This document shows, one piece after another, positions 1-10,131 of a stretch of 64,000 nucleotides of DNA (its first letter is position 1; each line of letters opens with the position of its first letter). Source of the DNA: Flavihumibacter profundi (GTDB lineage: Bacteria; Bacteroidota; Bacteroidia; Chitinophagales; Chitinophagaceae); the NCBI RefSeq assembly GCF_020076305.1, contig NZ_JAIQXE010000002.1, positions 806,001-870,000 of the forward strand, written 5' to 3'. A program made the position numbers and the translations under genes. Under the pieces are notes generated by a model, which saw nothing but the letters and a program-made list of their open reading frames with translations, was not told where the DNA came from and ran no database searches.

Positions 1-326
1 GTATGCGAGGAACTTGAGGGTATCCCAAACCACCAGGTTAAAAGGTTCCAGATAATGGCAGCAATAAGGCCTGCAAAAACGACATCCAGGTTGATGAAAT
101 CTTCATTGACCCATTTGGCAACAGTATTGCCGATTTTGAATTCACCGATCCAGTATTTTGATATGAAGAAAGCCGCAAAATTGAATACTGCAGCCCATAA
201 TACAGCCTGGAAGGGAGTTAATACCTTTGTGGATACAATAGTGGCAATGGAGTTGGCCGCATCATGAAATCCGTTGATAAAATCGAAAACAAGCGCAAAA
301 ATGATAATGATGACGAGAAAGGTCAT
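1..326 (-). CDS. PiT-family inorganic phosphate transporter, N-terminal part (cut by window edge)
   Basis: The minus strand reads from an ATG at 326 off the left edge, giving 108 residues. After a hydrophobic first helix comes GFHDAANSIATIVSTK, the PiT/Pho-4 signature at the N-terminus of low-affinity phosphate:cation symporters in the inner membrane, followed by further hydrophobic helices. An in-frame stop lies about 14 codons upstream, so ATG 326 is the only good start. The gene begins 52 bp after the end of the DUF47 (PhoU-like) gene on the same strand. PiT-DUF47 pairs are common, and the DUF47 protein is thought to modulate the transporter. The rest of the protein lies outside the window. 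Confidence 0.9.
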   Translation of the reverse strand, partial: MTFLVIIIIFALVFDFINGFHDAANSIATIVSTKVLTPFQAVLWAAVFNFAAFFISKYWIGEFKIGNTVAKWVNEDFINLDVVFAGLIAAIIWNLLTWWFGIPSSSSH

Positions 327-378
327 ATAGAATAGTTGAGTGGAATTCGGGTTAGGGTTAACTGCTTACCGCTCACTT

Positions 379-1026
379 TTATGCGTACTTAATAATTATA
401 CTCTCTATCACATTTGCAGCATCTTCACATTTATCAGTAACGATTTCCATCACCTGGTAAATTTCCCGCTTCTTGATCACCTCTTTTGCATCTGGTTCGG
501 TTTCGAATAAGCGGTCAATGCTAAGGTCGAATATATCATCAGCCTGGTTTTCAATACTATTCACTTTTACTAGTGCATCAGTGATAAGGCGCATGTTTTT
601 CATATTGCGCAATTCAATGACGGCTTTCCGTATTTGGTCTGCACTCTGTTCTATAAGGTCGGCCATTTTCTGAATGCCGGGATCGTTGGGGTTAACCCTG
701 TAAAAATTGATTTTTTTTGCTGATGCAAATATGTAATCACATATATCATCTAAAGAGCTTGCCAGGTAGTGGATATCCTCGCGGTCAAATGGGGTGATAA
801 AGTTTCGGCCTAATTCGGTGAATATATTGTGGGTCAACTCGTCATTTACATGCTCAAGGTCTTCCATTTTTGCAATCAGCGCTGCCCTTTTATCAAAATC
901 AAACTCGCTGACTACTTCCTTCATCAGCTTGCCCATTTTCGCAACCGTATTGGCTACTTCTTCAAACAGAGAATAAAAAACCCTATCCTTTGGGGTGAAG
1001 ATTTTGAGGATGGAAGAAAGTGACAT
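379..1026 (-). CDS. PhoU-like DUF47 family phosphate transport regulator
   Basis: A 215-residue all-helical protein of the DUF47/TIGR00153 family, a distant PhoU relative. Acidic E/DxxxD-type motifs typical of the metal-binding helical repeats are visible, such as LEHVNDE near residue 58, ENQADD near 160 and TDKCEDAAN near 198. There is no signal peptide, so it is probably cytoplasmic and associated with the membrane transporter. It lies directly upstream of the PiT gene, and the pair is likely one transcript from a TAnnTTTG promoter 15 bp before the start. The family modulates phosphate uptake; its exact biochemical action here is inferred. Confidence 0.92.
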   Translation of the reverse strand: MSLSSILKIFTPKDRVFYSLFEEVANTVAKMGKLMKEVVSEFDFDKRAALIAKMEDLEHVNDELTHNIFTELGRNFITPFDREDIHYLASSLDDICDYIFASAKKINFYRVNPNDPGIQKMADLIEQSADQIRKAVIELRNMKNMRLITDALVKVNSIENQADDIFDLSIDRLFETEPDAKEVIKKREIYQVMEIVTDKCEDAANVIESIIIKYA

Positions 1027-1040
1027 ACGTGAATTTTGCG

Positions 1041-1048
1041 CAAAAATA
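1041..1048 (-). promoter_or_regulatory. -7 promoter element of the DUF47/PiT operon
   Basis: On the minus strand the sequence is TATTTTTG, a perfect match to the Bacteroidota primary sigma -7 element TAnnTTTG. It ends 15 bp before the ATG at 1026. No clear -33 TTTG box is seen upstream. Confidence 0.6.
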
Positions 1049-1087
1049 GGCCGTTTATACTCCTTAAGGGGCTTTCGCAGTTTGATA

Positions 1088-1236
1088 ATAATTTCTTAAC
1101 AATGGGCTTTCCCTCCTGTTTTTTCCTTCCTGGAAAGGATTAGGGAATATATTCAACCTTTATTTTGGTAATAATTCCTTAACATAGCCCAGGTAACCCA
1201 CATTTCCGCGCCGGTTACCTTTGCGCCCGGTTAACA
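1088..1236 (+). promoter_or_regulatory. Direct repeat with TTAACA motifs in the DUF47/porin intergenic region (candidate Pho-type operator)
   Basis: Two 14-mers, ATAATTTCTTAACA at 1088-1101 and ATAATTCCTTAACA at 1171-1184, differ at one base and lie 83 bp apart between the divergent DUF47 and porin genes. A third TTAACA occurs at 1231-1236. TTAACA resembles the repeat unit of the Bacillus PhoP box. A response regulator of the PhoB type is encoded 3 kb away. The regulatory role is inference only. Confidence 0.3.
1216..1223 (+). promoter_or_regulatory. -7 promoter element of the porin gene
   Basis: TACCTTTG matches TAnnTTTG and lies 23 bp upstream of the ATG at 1247. No TTTG -33 box sits at the usual distance, which would fit an activator-dependent promoter. 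Confidence 0.5.
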
Positions 1237-1246
1237 ATAAATTAAT

Positions 1247-2563
1247 ATGAAATTAAAACTGTCAAGGTCGGTTGTGGCAAGATCTGCAGTAATTACTTCC
1301 TGTATTTTGATCTTCTCCGCCCGTTCCCAGGGGCAGTTTTTAATGGATATGGTAGATACCACCAAGGATATGGGTAAGAACATGCTGGGCCTTTACCAGA
1401 ACTATAATTACCTGAGGTTATCAGGGTACATCCAGCCGCAGTTTCAGTATATACAGGAGAAGGGCGCCAAAACTTTTGCCGGTCCGGATTTCCCCCCAAA
1501 TGTGAATAACAGGTTTATCCTGAGAAGGGCCCGGGTCCGCGTGGATTATGCCCGCATAAACAGGGAGGAAAAATTTGGTTTTCAATTTGTTTTCCAGCTC
1601 GAAGGAACTGAACGTAGTGTTACCATCCGCGATGTCTGGGGTAGGATATTTGAAAATAAATACCAGATGTTCGCCTTAACCACGGGTGTATTTGCACGGC
1701 CATTTGGCTATGAGGTGAACCTTTCTTCTATGGAGCGGGAATCTCCGGAAAGGGGCCGGATGTCTCAGACTCTTATGAAGGCAGAACGTGACCTCGGGGT
1801 AATGGTTAGTTTCGAACCCCGCCAGATAACGAATAAACTGAATTGGCTAAAAATTGATGCCGGCATATTCAATGGCCAGGGCATAACCGGTCTGGGCGAA
1901 TATGATTCATATAAAGATTTTATTGCCCGGGCAGGGGTTAAGCCGCAATTCCTGACACCTAAGATTAAATTTTCAGCAGGCATTTCTTACCTGAATGGGG
2001 GATTCCAGCAGAACAGCCAATATATTTATACTATGAATGGCAGCGGCAAAGGATCCGGATTTGTAGTCGATTCCAATACTGCTAATATAGGCTCCAAAGC
2101 ACCAAGGCATTATGCGGGCGCTGATATGCAATTGGAATTCAAACACCCAAAAAGCACAACAGTTTTCAGGGCTGAATATTGGCAGGGAGTGCAGACAAGT
2201 GTAGCCAATACCAGCGAAACCCCGCCTTTTAGTACTGCGGAACCATTGTACAGCAGACATTTCAATGGTGCTTTTTTCTATTTATTGCATCGAATGGGGA
2301 ATCACCAGGTTGGCCTGAAATATGATATATATGATCCGAATACTAATGTGAAGGGTAACGAGATTGCCCAGGGCGATGGCAATTTCCATAGTGCGGATAT
2401 TAAATACAATACACTTGGATTGGGATACCTGAATTATTTAAGTGATAACCTGAAACTGATACTGTGGTATGATTTTGTGACCAATGAGAAAACTGGTCTC
2501 GATGGTTATACCACAGATTTAAAGGATAATGTATTGACCTGTCGCCTGCAGTTTCGCTTCTAA
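1247..2563 (+). CDS. OprO/OprP-like outer membrane porin
   Basis: A 438-residue protein with an N-terminal signal sequence (basic start, hydrophobic stretch, SARSQGQ cleavage region). A mature part rich in alternating beta strands follows, ending in LQFRF, the aromatic C-terminus of outer membrane barrels. Stretches such as YIQPQFQY, RRARVRVDY and FQFVFQLEGTE resemble the phosphate-selective porin O/P family. It probably forms an outer membrane channel. Its position between PiT-DUF47 and a PhoRB-like pair supports an anion or phosphate role, but specificity cannot be read from sequence. It converges with the histidine kinase gene, with 5 bp between the stops. Confidence 0.85.
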   Translation: MKLKLSRSVVARSAVITSCILIFSARSQGQFLMDMVDTTKDMGKNMLGLYQNYNYLRLSGYIQPQFQYIQEKGAKTFAGPDFPPNVNNRFILRRARVRVDYARINREEKFGFQFVFQLEGTERSVTIRDVWGRIFENKYQMFALTTGVFARPFGYEVNLSSMERESPERGRMSQTLMKAERDLGVMVSFEPRQITNKLNWLKIDAGIFNGQGITGLGEYDSYKDFIARAGVKPQFLTPKIKFSAGISYLNGGFQQNSQYIYTMNGSGKGSGFVVDSNTANIGSKAPRHYAGADMQLEFKHPKSTTVFRAEYWQGVQTSVANTSETPPFSTAEPLYSRHFNGAFFYLLHRMGNHQVGLKYDIYDPNTNVKGNEIAQGDGNFHSADIKYNTLGLGYLNYLSDNLKLILWYDFVTNEKTGLDGYTTDLKDNVLTCRLQFRF

Positions 2564-2568
2564 GTGCT

Positions 2569-3618
2569 TTACTCTTTGTGGGCAGACAGGGTAAATCCTA
2601 TAGTGGTGCCTACATCTGGTTTGCTGCGTACATGCATCGATTCACCATGGGCTTCGATAATATGTTTGCAGATGGCTAATCCAAGCCCGGTGCCACCTTT
2701 ATCACGGCTTCTTGCTTTATCTGTACGGTAAAATCGTTCAAAAATGCGGTGCAGGTGTTCTTCCTCAATACCAATACCATCATCACGTATTTCAATAAGT
2801 ACTTTAAATTCATCGGTTTTGTAAATACTGGCCACAATTGTTCCTCCTGGTTTGCCATATTTTGACCCATTCTCGATCAGGTTAATCAATACCTGGCGGA
2901 TTTTTTCCTTATCTGCAAATACATAAATCGGCGACTCACAACCTTTTTTTATAGATGCCACGATCTGCTTTTGGTTGAGTTTCAGTGAAAGTGATTCAAT
3001 AACCTCCCTGATAAGGTCCTGTATAACAAAATACTGGCGATATAAAACCTGTTCCCCGGTTTCAAGCCTTGAAATTTCATCAAGGTCATTCATTAGGTTC
3101 ACCAGCCTGTCTACATTACGGCTGGTATTTTCCAGGAACTTCTTTCGCACTTCCGGGTTTTCCATTGCCCCGCCCAGCAATGTGTCTACATAACCCTGGA
3201 TAGCGAAAATTGGGGTCTTGAATTCATGCGCCAGGTTCTGTAAAAACTCTTTTCGGTAAGCTTCATTTTTTTGTAAAACTTCTATTTCGCCCTGGCGCTG
3301 TTCGGCCCATTTTTCTACATCTTCCTTAACTTCATCAATACTTTTTTGGGGAATGATATATTTATTATAAAACTCTTCCCGTTTTGTTGCCTTGGTCTGG
3401 TAGATGAATTTATATATCAGTTTTATCCTCCGGTATATAAACTGCTGGAGAAAATAAAAAATCAGGAGGTAAGCGACCAGGAACAAAACCAGGAATGAAG
3501 CCAGCGCAATCAGCCATGATTTTACCAGAATAAGGTTAGCCAGTCCAACCAGTGCCGAAATAGCTAATGCCAATACTGCCGATACCTGGCTTGGGGAAAG
3601 GTTTTTTAAGTTAAACAT
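2569..3618 (-). CDS. PhoR-like sensor histidine kinase
   Basis: A 349-residue kinase. Two hydrophobic helices (about residues 12-32 and 36-58) are joined by only a few residues, so there is no periplasmic sensor domain. A charged linker leads to the HisKA H-box NLAHEFKTP (phospho-acceptor His about 131), then the HATPase domain with N-box NLIENGSKYG, G1 DDGIGI and G2 GGTGLGLAI. It sits 34 bp behind the response regulator gene on the same strand and likely shares its transcript. Such short-sensor PhoR proteins often take their signal from a membrane partner. The phosphate role is inferred from the neighbours. Confidence 0.9.
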   Translation of the reverse strand: MFNLKNLSPSQVSAVLALAISALVGLANLILVKSWLIALASFLVLFLVAYLLIFYFLQQFIYRRIKLIYKFIYQTKATKREEFYNKYIIPQKSIDEVKEDVEKWAEQRQGEIEVLQKNEAYRKEFLQNLAHEFKTPIFAIQGYVDTLLGGAMENPEVRKKFLENTSRNVDRLVNLMNDLDEISRLETGEQVLYRQYFVIQDLIREVIESLSLKLNQKQIVASIKKGCESPIYVFADKEKIRQVLINLIENGSKYGKPGGTIVASIYKTDEFKVLIEIRDDGIGIEEEHLHRIFERFYRTDKARSRDKGGTGLGLAICKHIIEAHGESMHVRSKPDVGTTIGFTLSAHKE

Positions 3619-3652
3619 GGTGTAGCGAAGATACCCAGAACTGTTAAAAAGG

Positions 3653-4339
3653 TTACAGGCTGAATTTGTATCCGACCCCTTTAACGGTCGTTATACAATC
3701 AAGACCAAGTTTTTGCCTGATTTTGCGGATATGCACATCAATTGTACGATCTCCAACTATAACATCATTGCCCCAAACCTGGTTTAAGATTTCATTCCTG
3801 AGGAAAACCCGTCCTGGCCGGGAAGCCAGTAAATACAATAGTTCGAATTCTTTTTTTGCCAGTGTTTTTTCTTCTGCATCCACCATAACAATGAATTTTA
3901 CCGGGTCGATAATCATGTTATCGATATGCAGTACGCTGTTGGTTGCAGCTTCTTTTTTATTAACCCTTCTGAATAATGCATTTACCCTGCTTAGCAGCAA
4001 CTTTGGACTGATCGGCTTATTTACATAATCATCGGCACCTGTATCCAGCCCCTTCAGCTGCGAGGACTCATCGCTCAGGGCGGTAAGGAAAATAATAAGG
4101 GTATCTTTAAATGAAGGTTGGGTACGAAGGATTTCACATACTTCGACACCTGTTTTTTTGGGCATCATTATATCCAGGATAATCAGGTCGGGCTTTATCT
4201 GCTTGGCCCTCATCAAGGCCTCATCGCCGTCCCTGGCAGTATATACCTCGTATCCTTCCCCCTGCAGATTATACTGGATAATTTCCAGGATATCCGGCTC
4301 ATCGTCCGCAATTAAGATCTTTTTGCCTTTTGTATCCAT
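3653..4339 (-). CDS. PhoB-like OmpR-family response regulator
   Basis: A 228-residue protein with a receiver domain (acidic pair ADDE near residue 11, phospho-acceptor Asp in LIILDIMMP near 56, Lys in NKPIS) and a C-terminal winged helix ending GDRTIDVHIRKIRQKLG and TTVKGVGYKF, the PhoB/OmpR DNA-binding form. I start it at the ATG at 4339 (MDTKGKK). An in-frame TTG lies two codons upstream but has no advantage. A -7 element TACCTTTG ends 17 bp upstream. It is the first gene of a two-gene operon with the kinase and probably controls the phosphate genes to its left. Confidence 0.9.
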   Translation of the reverse strand: MDTKGKKILIADDEPDILEIIQYNLQGEGYEVYTARDGDEALMRAKQIKPDLIILDIMMPKKTGVEVCEILRTQPSFKDTLIIFLTALSDESSQLKGLDTGADDYVNKPISPKLLLSRVNALFRRVNKKEAATNSVLHIDNMIIDPVKFIVMVDAEEKTLAKKEFELLYLLASRPGRVFLRNEILNQVWGNDVIVGDRTIDVHIRKIRQKLGLDCITTVKGVGYKFSL

Positions 4340-4355
4340 TAACAATTTCTTTATA

Positions 4356-4363
4356 CAAAGGTA
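4356..4363 (-). promoter_or_regulatory. -7 promoter element of the phoB/phoR-like operon
   Basis: The minus strand reads TACCTTTG, a full match to TAnnTTTG, 16 bp before the ATG at 4339. Just upstream, the minus strand carries AGGTTA twice, 13 bp apart (about 4361-4380), a possible direct-repeat operator. Confidence 0.5.
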
Positions 4364-4485
4364 ACCTACTGCGCTAACCTGCCAATTTTCAGGCGATTAT
4401 GAAATTGTTAAGGGCCTACATACGTTATTACAATGTTATGACGTTCTTTCTATTTCTGAGTACATTTATATTAAGGCTCATATCT

Positions 4486-6687
4486 ATGAAGAAACTGATA
4501 TCTTTTATTTTGCTGGTTATCTTATTCCAGCATATATCTGCCCAAACTTCAGCACCGGTTTATGCAATTGACCGGGGAAGGTTGATTTTTCATGAAAATA
4601 TTGACAAGGAGCAGAAAAAATTATATACACAGCCTGGTTCTTATATCAGGGGTTATATTCCCATTACCAAAGACGAAGCTTTTAATGGCCAGGTAAAATA
4701 TGCAGTGCTGGAAATGGTTGATGACATGCAGCAGAATATTGAACTCGACAGCGCCTTAAAAGATAACGAGAAGAAAAAATACCTGAAAGGCCTTGAAATA
4801 CTGGTAAGGCAAATTGGCCAGGGTGTTAAAACCAGGACTTTTTCTTCTGCTCTTGCACCTGAAATGGTGAAAAGTTTTGAAGCGGCAATGAACCTTGACC
4901 GCCAGAATAAAAGCATTGAGGGAATTGTACGTGACCAGCATTACTGGGTAGGTAAAACCCTGGTTGATTGTTTCAGTTATCCTGAGAACAGGGGCGTTCC
5001 GGCCAGTAAGGAAATACTGACGATGAAATACCTTCAGTTATATCCTGAGAAGACAATGCCTTTCCTGAAAACTAATTTTACTTACCCTAAACGGGATAGC
5101 CTGATTGCTGCCGAAGCCCGTCGTGATCCCAGGAAAGTGTACGATTATGCTGCAGCAAATGATGCGCTTGCCCGTTATATCCGCAACCATCCCGATTCCG
5201 TGGTGAAAGTGATCGCAGAAATGGCAGCAAGTAAAAGCGGGCAACTATATTTCCCCTTTATTGATGATATCTATCGCGGGAAAATAAGCTTTGACGATAT
5301 TGATAAAGTTAAAGACAACGACCTCGAATATTACCGCCTGATGGTTAAAACCAGGCTGCAGCATACCAGCAGGATGTTACAGAAGGATACCCCAATGGAA
5401 AGCAAAGCCCTGGTTGAACGGATGGAGTTTAAAGCCCGCCAGTATTATATCAGCCAGATAAACGGCTTGCATACTTCACCTGACCCAGTCCGCTTTAAAG
5501 TATTGGACCCATTGTCACCCCAGGAGCTTTATTACCTCTGTGTTTTGGGCGAAGATGAAATTTACACATCAAGTTACCGGGGTGTTTTTAAAAGGATTAT
5601 CCAGCGACTGAAAGGAACACCTACAGATAGCCTTTTAATGACAATGAATTTTGATTATTTCAGGAAGTTCATCAAAATGGCCGCGGGTTATAATGAACTG
5701 GATACCCTGTTAAAACTGATGCCGGATTCCAATGCCACTGTGCTGATGAAATCATTCATGTTTGGTTTGGAAAAAACCACCACGCTTAAATCCGTTGAAG
5801 ATGCGGTGGATGTGGCAGATGCTTATAGCAGTATTTATGAAAAAAACAAGATATTATCCGATAGGATGATGCAGGATGCCAGATGGAATTATGACCGTTG
5901 CCTGAAAAACGGTGACCCCAATGGCCAGAAAGTTTATTTCATAGAAAAAACACTTTTTGAATCTGCAGATTCCACCAATAAGACGGATGTTTCGACATTA
6001 TTGGGCATACCCCCTGTTTATAAAGTGTCTTATGACCGGCTTTTAGATACTGCAGGAAGGATTATCCAGCAGGTGTTTTTTTACGGGGATGAAGATAAAG
6101 ACGGGCAAAATTCCTATAATAATTTCATGACCCTGTTTAAAGGGAAGGCAGATTGGGCAATTACCGAAAACCCCGATTTTGTCACTATAAAATCAACCAA
6201 GGGCAAACCGGTTTGGATATTTGCCAATAAGCCTTTGTACGGGGAAGATGATCCTGATACCAAAGCTCAGGTTAAGTTGCGGGAATATTTTGATAAAAAC
6301 GGATTGGAACCTACTATTTATATCCATCGCGGGCATAGCTATCATGTAAAATCATCCCTGGACCAAATTACACCCTCGGCGAGGATTGTTATCCTGGGTT
6401 CTTGCGGCGGCTACAACAACCTTAATGAAGTTTTGCTGATCAGTCCTGATGCCCATATCATTTCTTCCAAGCAAATTGGTACCCGTACCGTGAATGAACC
6501 TATCCTGAGTGCCATCAATAACAACCTCCGGAGTGGCCATGATATTGATTGGATACCCATGTGGGGTGAGTTAAGCAAGCAGTTCACCGGGGAAAGCAAG
6601 GATCGGTTTGACGATTATATCCCTCCATACAAGAACCTGGGCGCAATTTTTATCAAAGCATACCGTGGGGTTGAGGAGGAGCAATAA
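4486..6687 (+). CDS. Secreted protein of unknown function with a possible caspase-like (His/Cys) C-terminal domain
   Basis: A 733-residue protein starting at the ATG at 4486, because MKKLISFILLVILF is a clean signal peptide cleaved after ISAQ. The frame is open further upstream, but that part gives a second hydrophobic stretch. The long middle part is helical and charged and I do not recognise it. Near the C-terminus, a strand ending in YIHRGHSYH (about residue 613-620) is followed some 20 residues later by a strand ending in ILGSCGGYNN (Cys about 640). That is the order and spacing of the catalytic His and Cys in caspase-like (clan CD, CHAT, gingipain) folds. Peptidase activity is inference. 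It is followed 20 bp later by an ABC exporter. Confidence 0.6.
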   Translation: MKKLISFILLVILFQHISAQTSAPVYAIDRGRLIFHENIDKEQKKLYTQPGSYIRGYIPITKDEAFNGQVKYAVLEMVDDMQQNIELDSALKDNEKKKYLKGLEILVRQIGQGVKTRTFSSALAPEMVKSFEAAMNLDRQNKSIEGIVRDQHYWVGKTLVDCFSYPENRGVPASKEILTMKYLQLYPEKTMPFLKTNFTYPKRDSLIAAEARRDPRKVYDYAAANDALARYIRNHPDSVVKVIAEMAASKSGQLYFPFIDDIYRGKISFDDIDKVKDNDLEYYRLMVKTRLQHTSRMLQKDTPMESKALVERMEFKARQYYISQINGLHTSPDPVRFKVLDPLSPQELYYLCVLGEDEIYTSSYRGVFKRIIQRLKGTPTDSLLMTMNFDYFRKFIKMAAGYNELDTLLKLMPDSNATVLMKSFMFGLEKTTTLKSVEDAVDVADAYSSIYEKNKILSDRMMQDARWNYDRCLKNGDPNGQKVYFIEKTLFESADSTNKTDVSTLLGIPPVYKVSYDRLLDTAGRIIQQVFFYGDEDKDGQNSYNNFMTLFKGKADWAITENPDFVTIKSTKGKPVWIFANKPLYGEDDPDTKAQVKLREYFDKNGLEPTIYIHRGHSYHVKSSLDQITPSARIVILGSCGGYNNLNEVLLISPDAHIISSKQIGTRTVNEPILSAINNNLRSGHDIDWIPMWGELSKQFTGESKDRFDDYIPPYKNLGAIFIKAYRGVEEEQ

Positions 6688-6695
6688 GGACCCCC

Positions 6696-6703
6696 TATCT
6701 TTG
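6696..6703 (+). promoter_or_regulatory. -7 promoter element of the ABC exporter gene, start codon 4 bp downstream
   Basis: TATCTTTG matches TAnnTTTG and ends only 4 bp before the ATG at 6708. Transcripts usually begin about 4-7 bp after this element in Bacteroidota, so the mRNA may be leaderless. A TTG at 6671-6673 is a weak -33 candidate (22 bp spacing). Confidence 0.55.
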
Positions 6704-6707
6704 CGGG

Positions 6708-8486
6708 ATGTCGTTTGCTTCACCGAACAAGAAAATTTTTGATTTTGCGCTGCTAAGAAGGGTATTTCGGTTGGCAGAACCGTATAAACGAAAAGTAATT
6801 GGTTCGCTTTTACTTGCTATTTTCCTGGCTGTTTTATCGCCGGTACGCCCTTATCTTATACAAATAACCGTAAATAATTATATCCGTAACGGATTACTCG
6901 ACTGGGTAGTTAGGATTACCATTATCCAGGCGGTATTCCTTGTTATTGAAACGGTTTCCAGGTTCCTGTTTTCGTTTACCACTTCCTGGCTTGGGCAATC
7001 TGTTGTAAAAGACCTGCGGGTAACGGTGTTTAATAAAGTGATCCACCTTAACCTGTCTCAATTCGATAAAACGCCTATTGGAACCCTCACTACCCGGACG
7101 ATTAATGATATCGAGTCCATCAATGATATATTTTCAGACGGACTGATTCCGATTATTGCAGATTTTTTATCAATTATTTCCATACTGTTTGTGATGTTTT
7201 GGGTGGACTGGAAGCTGGCGGTAATTAGCCTTTTACCATTTCCCATATTAATATTGGCAACCTATGTTTTCAAGGAAAGTGTGAACCGCTCTTTCATCAG
7301 GGTAAGAAATGCTGTGGCAGCACTAAACGCATTTGTACAGGAACATTTAACCGGGATCCAGGTAGTACAGGCATTTGCCGCTGAGAACCGGGAATATGGG
7401 AAGTTCATGAAGATCAATAAAGACCACAGGAATGCCAATATCAAGGCGATTTTTGCCTATTCGGTCTTTTTCCCGGTAGTGGAAATCGTTTTAGCAGTTG
7501 CAACCGGATTGTTGGTATGGTGGGGTGCCGGCAAGGCAATGCTCCTACCCGAGGCAGAGGCAGCAGCAATGTCTGGCAAAATGATCGCTTTTATCCTGTA
7601 CTTAAACCTGTTGTTCCGGCCACTCAGGGTAATCGCCGATAAATTTAATGTACTTCAAATGGGTATGGTAGCCAGTGAGCGGGTTTTCAAATTGATAGAT
7701 AATGACGATTATATTCAACAGGAAGGGGAATATGCCCCTGATAAAGTGGCTGGATTAATTGAGTTCGACCATGTATGGTTTGGCTATACAGAGAACAGGT
7801 ATGTATTGAAGAACCTGAATTTCAGGGTGGAACCCGGAGAAACCGTTGCGCTTGTTGGTCATACCGGAAGTGGTAAAACCTCAATTATTAGCCTTTTAAA
7901 CAGGTTATACCATATTAATAAGGGGCAAATCAGGATTGACGGTGTTCCGGTTGAAGCCTATAAACTGGATGCCTTGCGCCGGCAAACCGGTGTGGTACTA
8001 CAGGATGTTTTCCTTTTTTCAGGATCGGTCCTGGATAATATTACACTGAGGAATCCCGAAATCAGCCGCGAACAAGTTGAAAATGCTGCACAACTTATCG
8101 GAATGCACCAGTTTATTGAGCAATTACCAGGGGGCTATGATTATAAGGTAATGGAAAGGGGTAGCACTCTCTCATTAGGCCAGAGACAATTGCTTTCTTT
8201 CATCCGGGCGCTGTTGTACGATCCTTCAATACTGATCCTGGATGAAGCGACATCCAGCGTAGACACTGAAAGTGAACAACTTATACAGCACGCTATAGAA
8301 ACTTTAATTTCTGGAAGAACCGCAATTGTAATCGCCCACAGGTTAAGTACGATCAGGAAAGCAGACAAAATTATTGTCCTGGAAAAGGGCGAAATAAGGG
8401 AAATCGGCAATCACGAAGAACTTATGGGTAAGGAGGGATACTATTATTCGTTGTACCAGAGCCAGTTTGAAGCGGCAAAGGCATAA
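6708..8486 (+). CDS. MsbA-like ABC exporter (fused permease and ATPase)
   Basis: A 592-residue half-transporter. Residues about 20-310 are the six-helix ABC type 1 permease domain. The ATPase follows, with Walker A GHTGSGKTS, signature LSLGQRQ (a variant of LSGGQ), Walker B ILILDEATSSVD and switch His in IVIAHRLST. Such proteins dimerise in the inner membrane and export lipids, peptides or drugs. Family members are often named MsbA or multidrug exporters, and sequence does not settle the substrate. It has its own -7 promoter element, so it need not be co-transcribed with the preceding secreted protein. It is followed by the ATP synthase operon. Confidence 0.9.
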   Translation: MSFASPNKKIFDFALLRRVFRLAEPYKRKVIGSLLLAIFLAVLSPVRPYLIQITVNNYIRNGLLDWVVRITIIQAVFLVIETVSRFLFSFTTSWLGQSVVKDLRVTVFNKVIHLNLSQFDKTPIGTLTTRTINDIESINDIFSDGLIPIIADFLSIISILFVMFWVDWKLAVISLLPFPILILATYVFKESVNRSFIRVRNAVAALNAFVQEHLTGIQVVQAFAAENREYGKFMKINKDHRNANIKAIFAYSVFFPVVEIVLAVATGLLVWWGAGKAMLLPEAEAAAMSGKMIAFILYLNLLFRPLRVIADKFNVLQMGMVASERVFKLIDNDDYIQQEGEYAPDKVAGLIEFDHVWFGYTENRYVLKNLNFRVEPGETVALVGHTGSGKTSIISLLNRLYHINKGQIRIDGVPVEAYKLDALRRQTGVVLQDVFLFSGSVLDNITLRNPEISREQVENAAQLIGMHQFIEQLPGGYDYKVMERGSTLSLGQRQLLSFIRALLYDPSILILDEATSSVDTESEQLIQHAIETLISGRTAIVIAHRLSTIRKADKIIVLEKGEIREIGNHEELMGKEGYYYSLYQSQFEAAKA

Positions 8487-8523
8487 ATGGTTTAAGATTC
8501 ACCCTTCTTTTTGCCTTCTGAAT

Positions 8524-8556
8524 TTTGAATATTTACCTGATTCCTTCCTATCTTTG
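8524..8556 (+). promoter_or_regulatory. Promoter of the ATP synthase operon (-33 and -7 boxes)
   Basis: TTTG at 8524-8527, a 21-bp spacer and TATCTTTG at 8549-8556 form the best match in the window to the Bacteroidota TTTG/TAnnTTTG promoter. Transcription would start near 8561, which rules out an in-frame ATG at 8525 and supports the ATG at 8576 as the atpB start. Confidence 0.75.
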
Positions 8557-8575
8557 CGCAAAATTTACAACCAGC

Positions 8576-9975
<1,400 letters not shown>

Positions 9976-9991
9976 GCCACGTAAACTAAGT

Positions 9992-10024
9992 GCTGCATCC
10001 AGAGCACAGGGCCGAGGGTGCAGC
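9992..10024 (+). other. Intercistronic hairpin between atpE and atpF
   Basis: GCTGCATCC at 9992-10000 pairs with GGGTGCAGC at 10016-10024 (9 bp with one G-U pair, 15-nt loop), 16 bp after the atpE stop. No long T-run follows, so it is more likely an RNA-stabilising or processing hairpin than a strong terminator. It could raise the yield of subunit c, which is needed in many copies per complex. Confidence 0.5.
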
Positions 10025-10099
10025 TTCTTATGTTCTTGTGTGAAGATGTTTTAAATTGATGAAGGAATTTGATTTTTGAATTATTGGTGTATACGAACC

Positions 10100-10118
10100 C
10101 ATTCACCATTCACTATTA
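10100..10118 (-). repeat. GTGAATR heptamer repeat (copy 1)
   Basis: On the minus strand this reads as about 2.5 units of the 7-bp motif GTGAATG/GTGAATA, just before atpF. The same motif recurs in four other gaps of the window. Confidence 0.6.
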
Positions 10119-10131
10119 ATAAGAGATTACT

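Noticed and set aside
55-267. 70-codon plus-strand frame at the left edge
   Set aside because: It is the antisense shadow of the PiT gene, whose minus-strand translation carries a clear family signature.
8525-8575. Longer N-terminus of AtpB
   Set aside because: It overlaps the -33 and -7 boxes of the atp promoter, and the start at 8576 gives a clean signal-like N-terminus.
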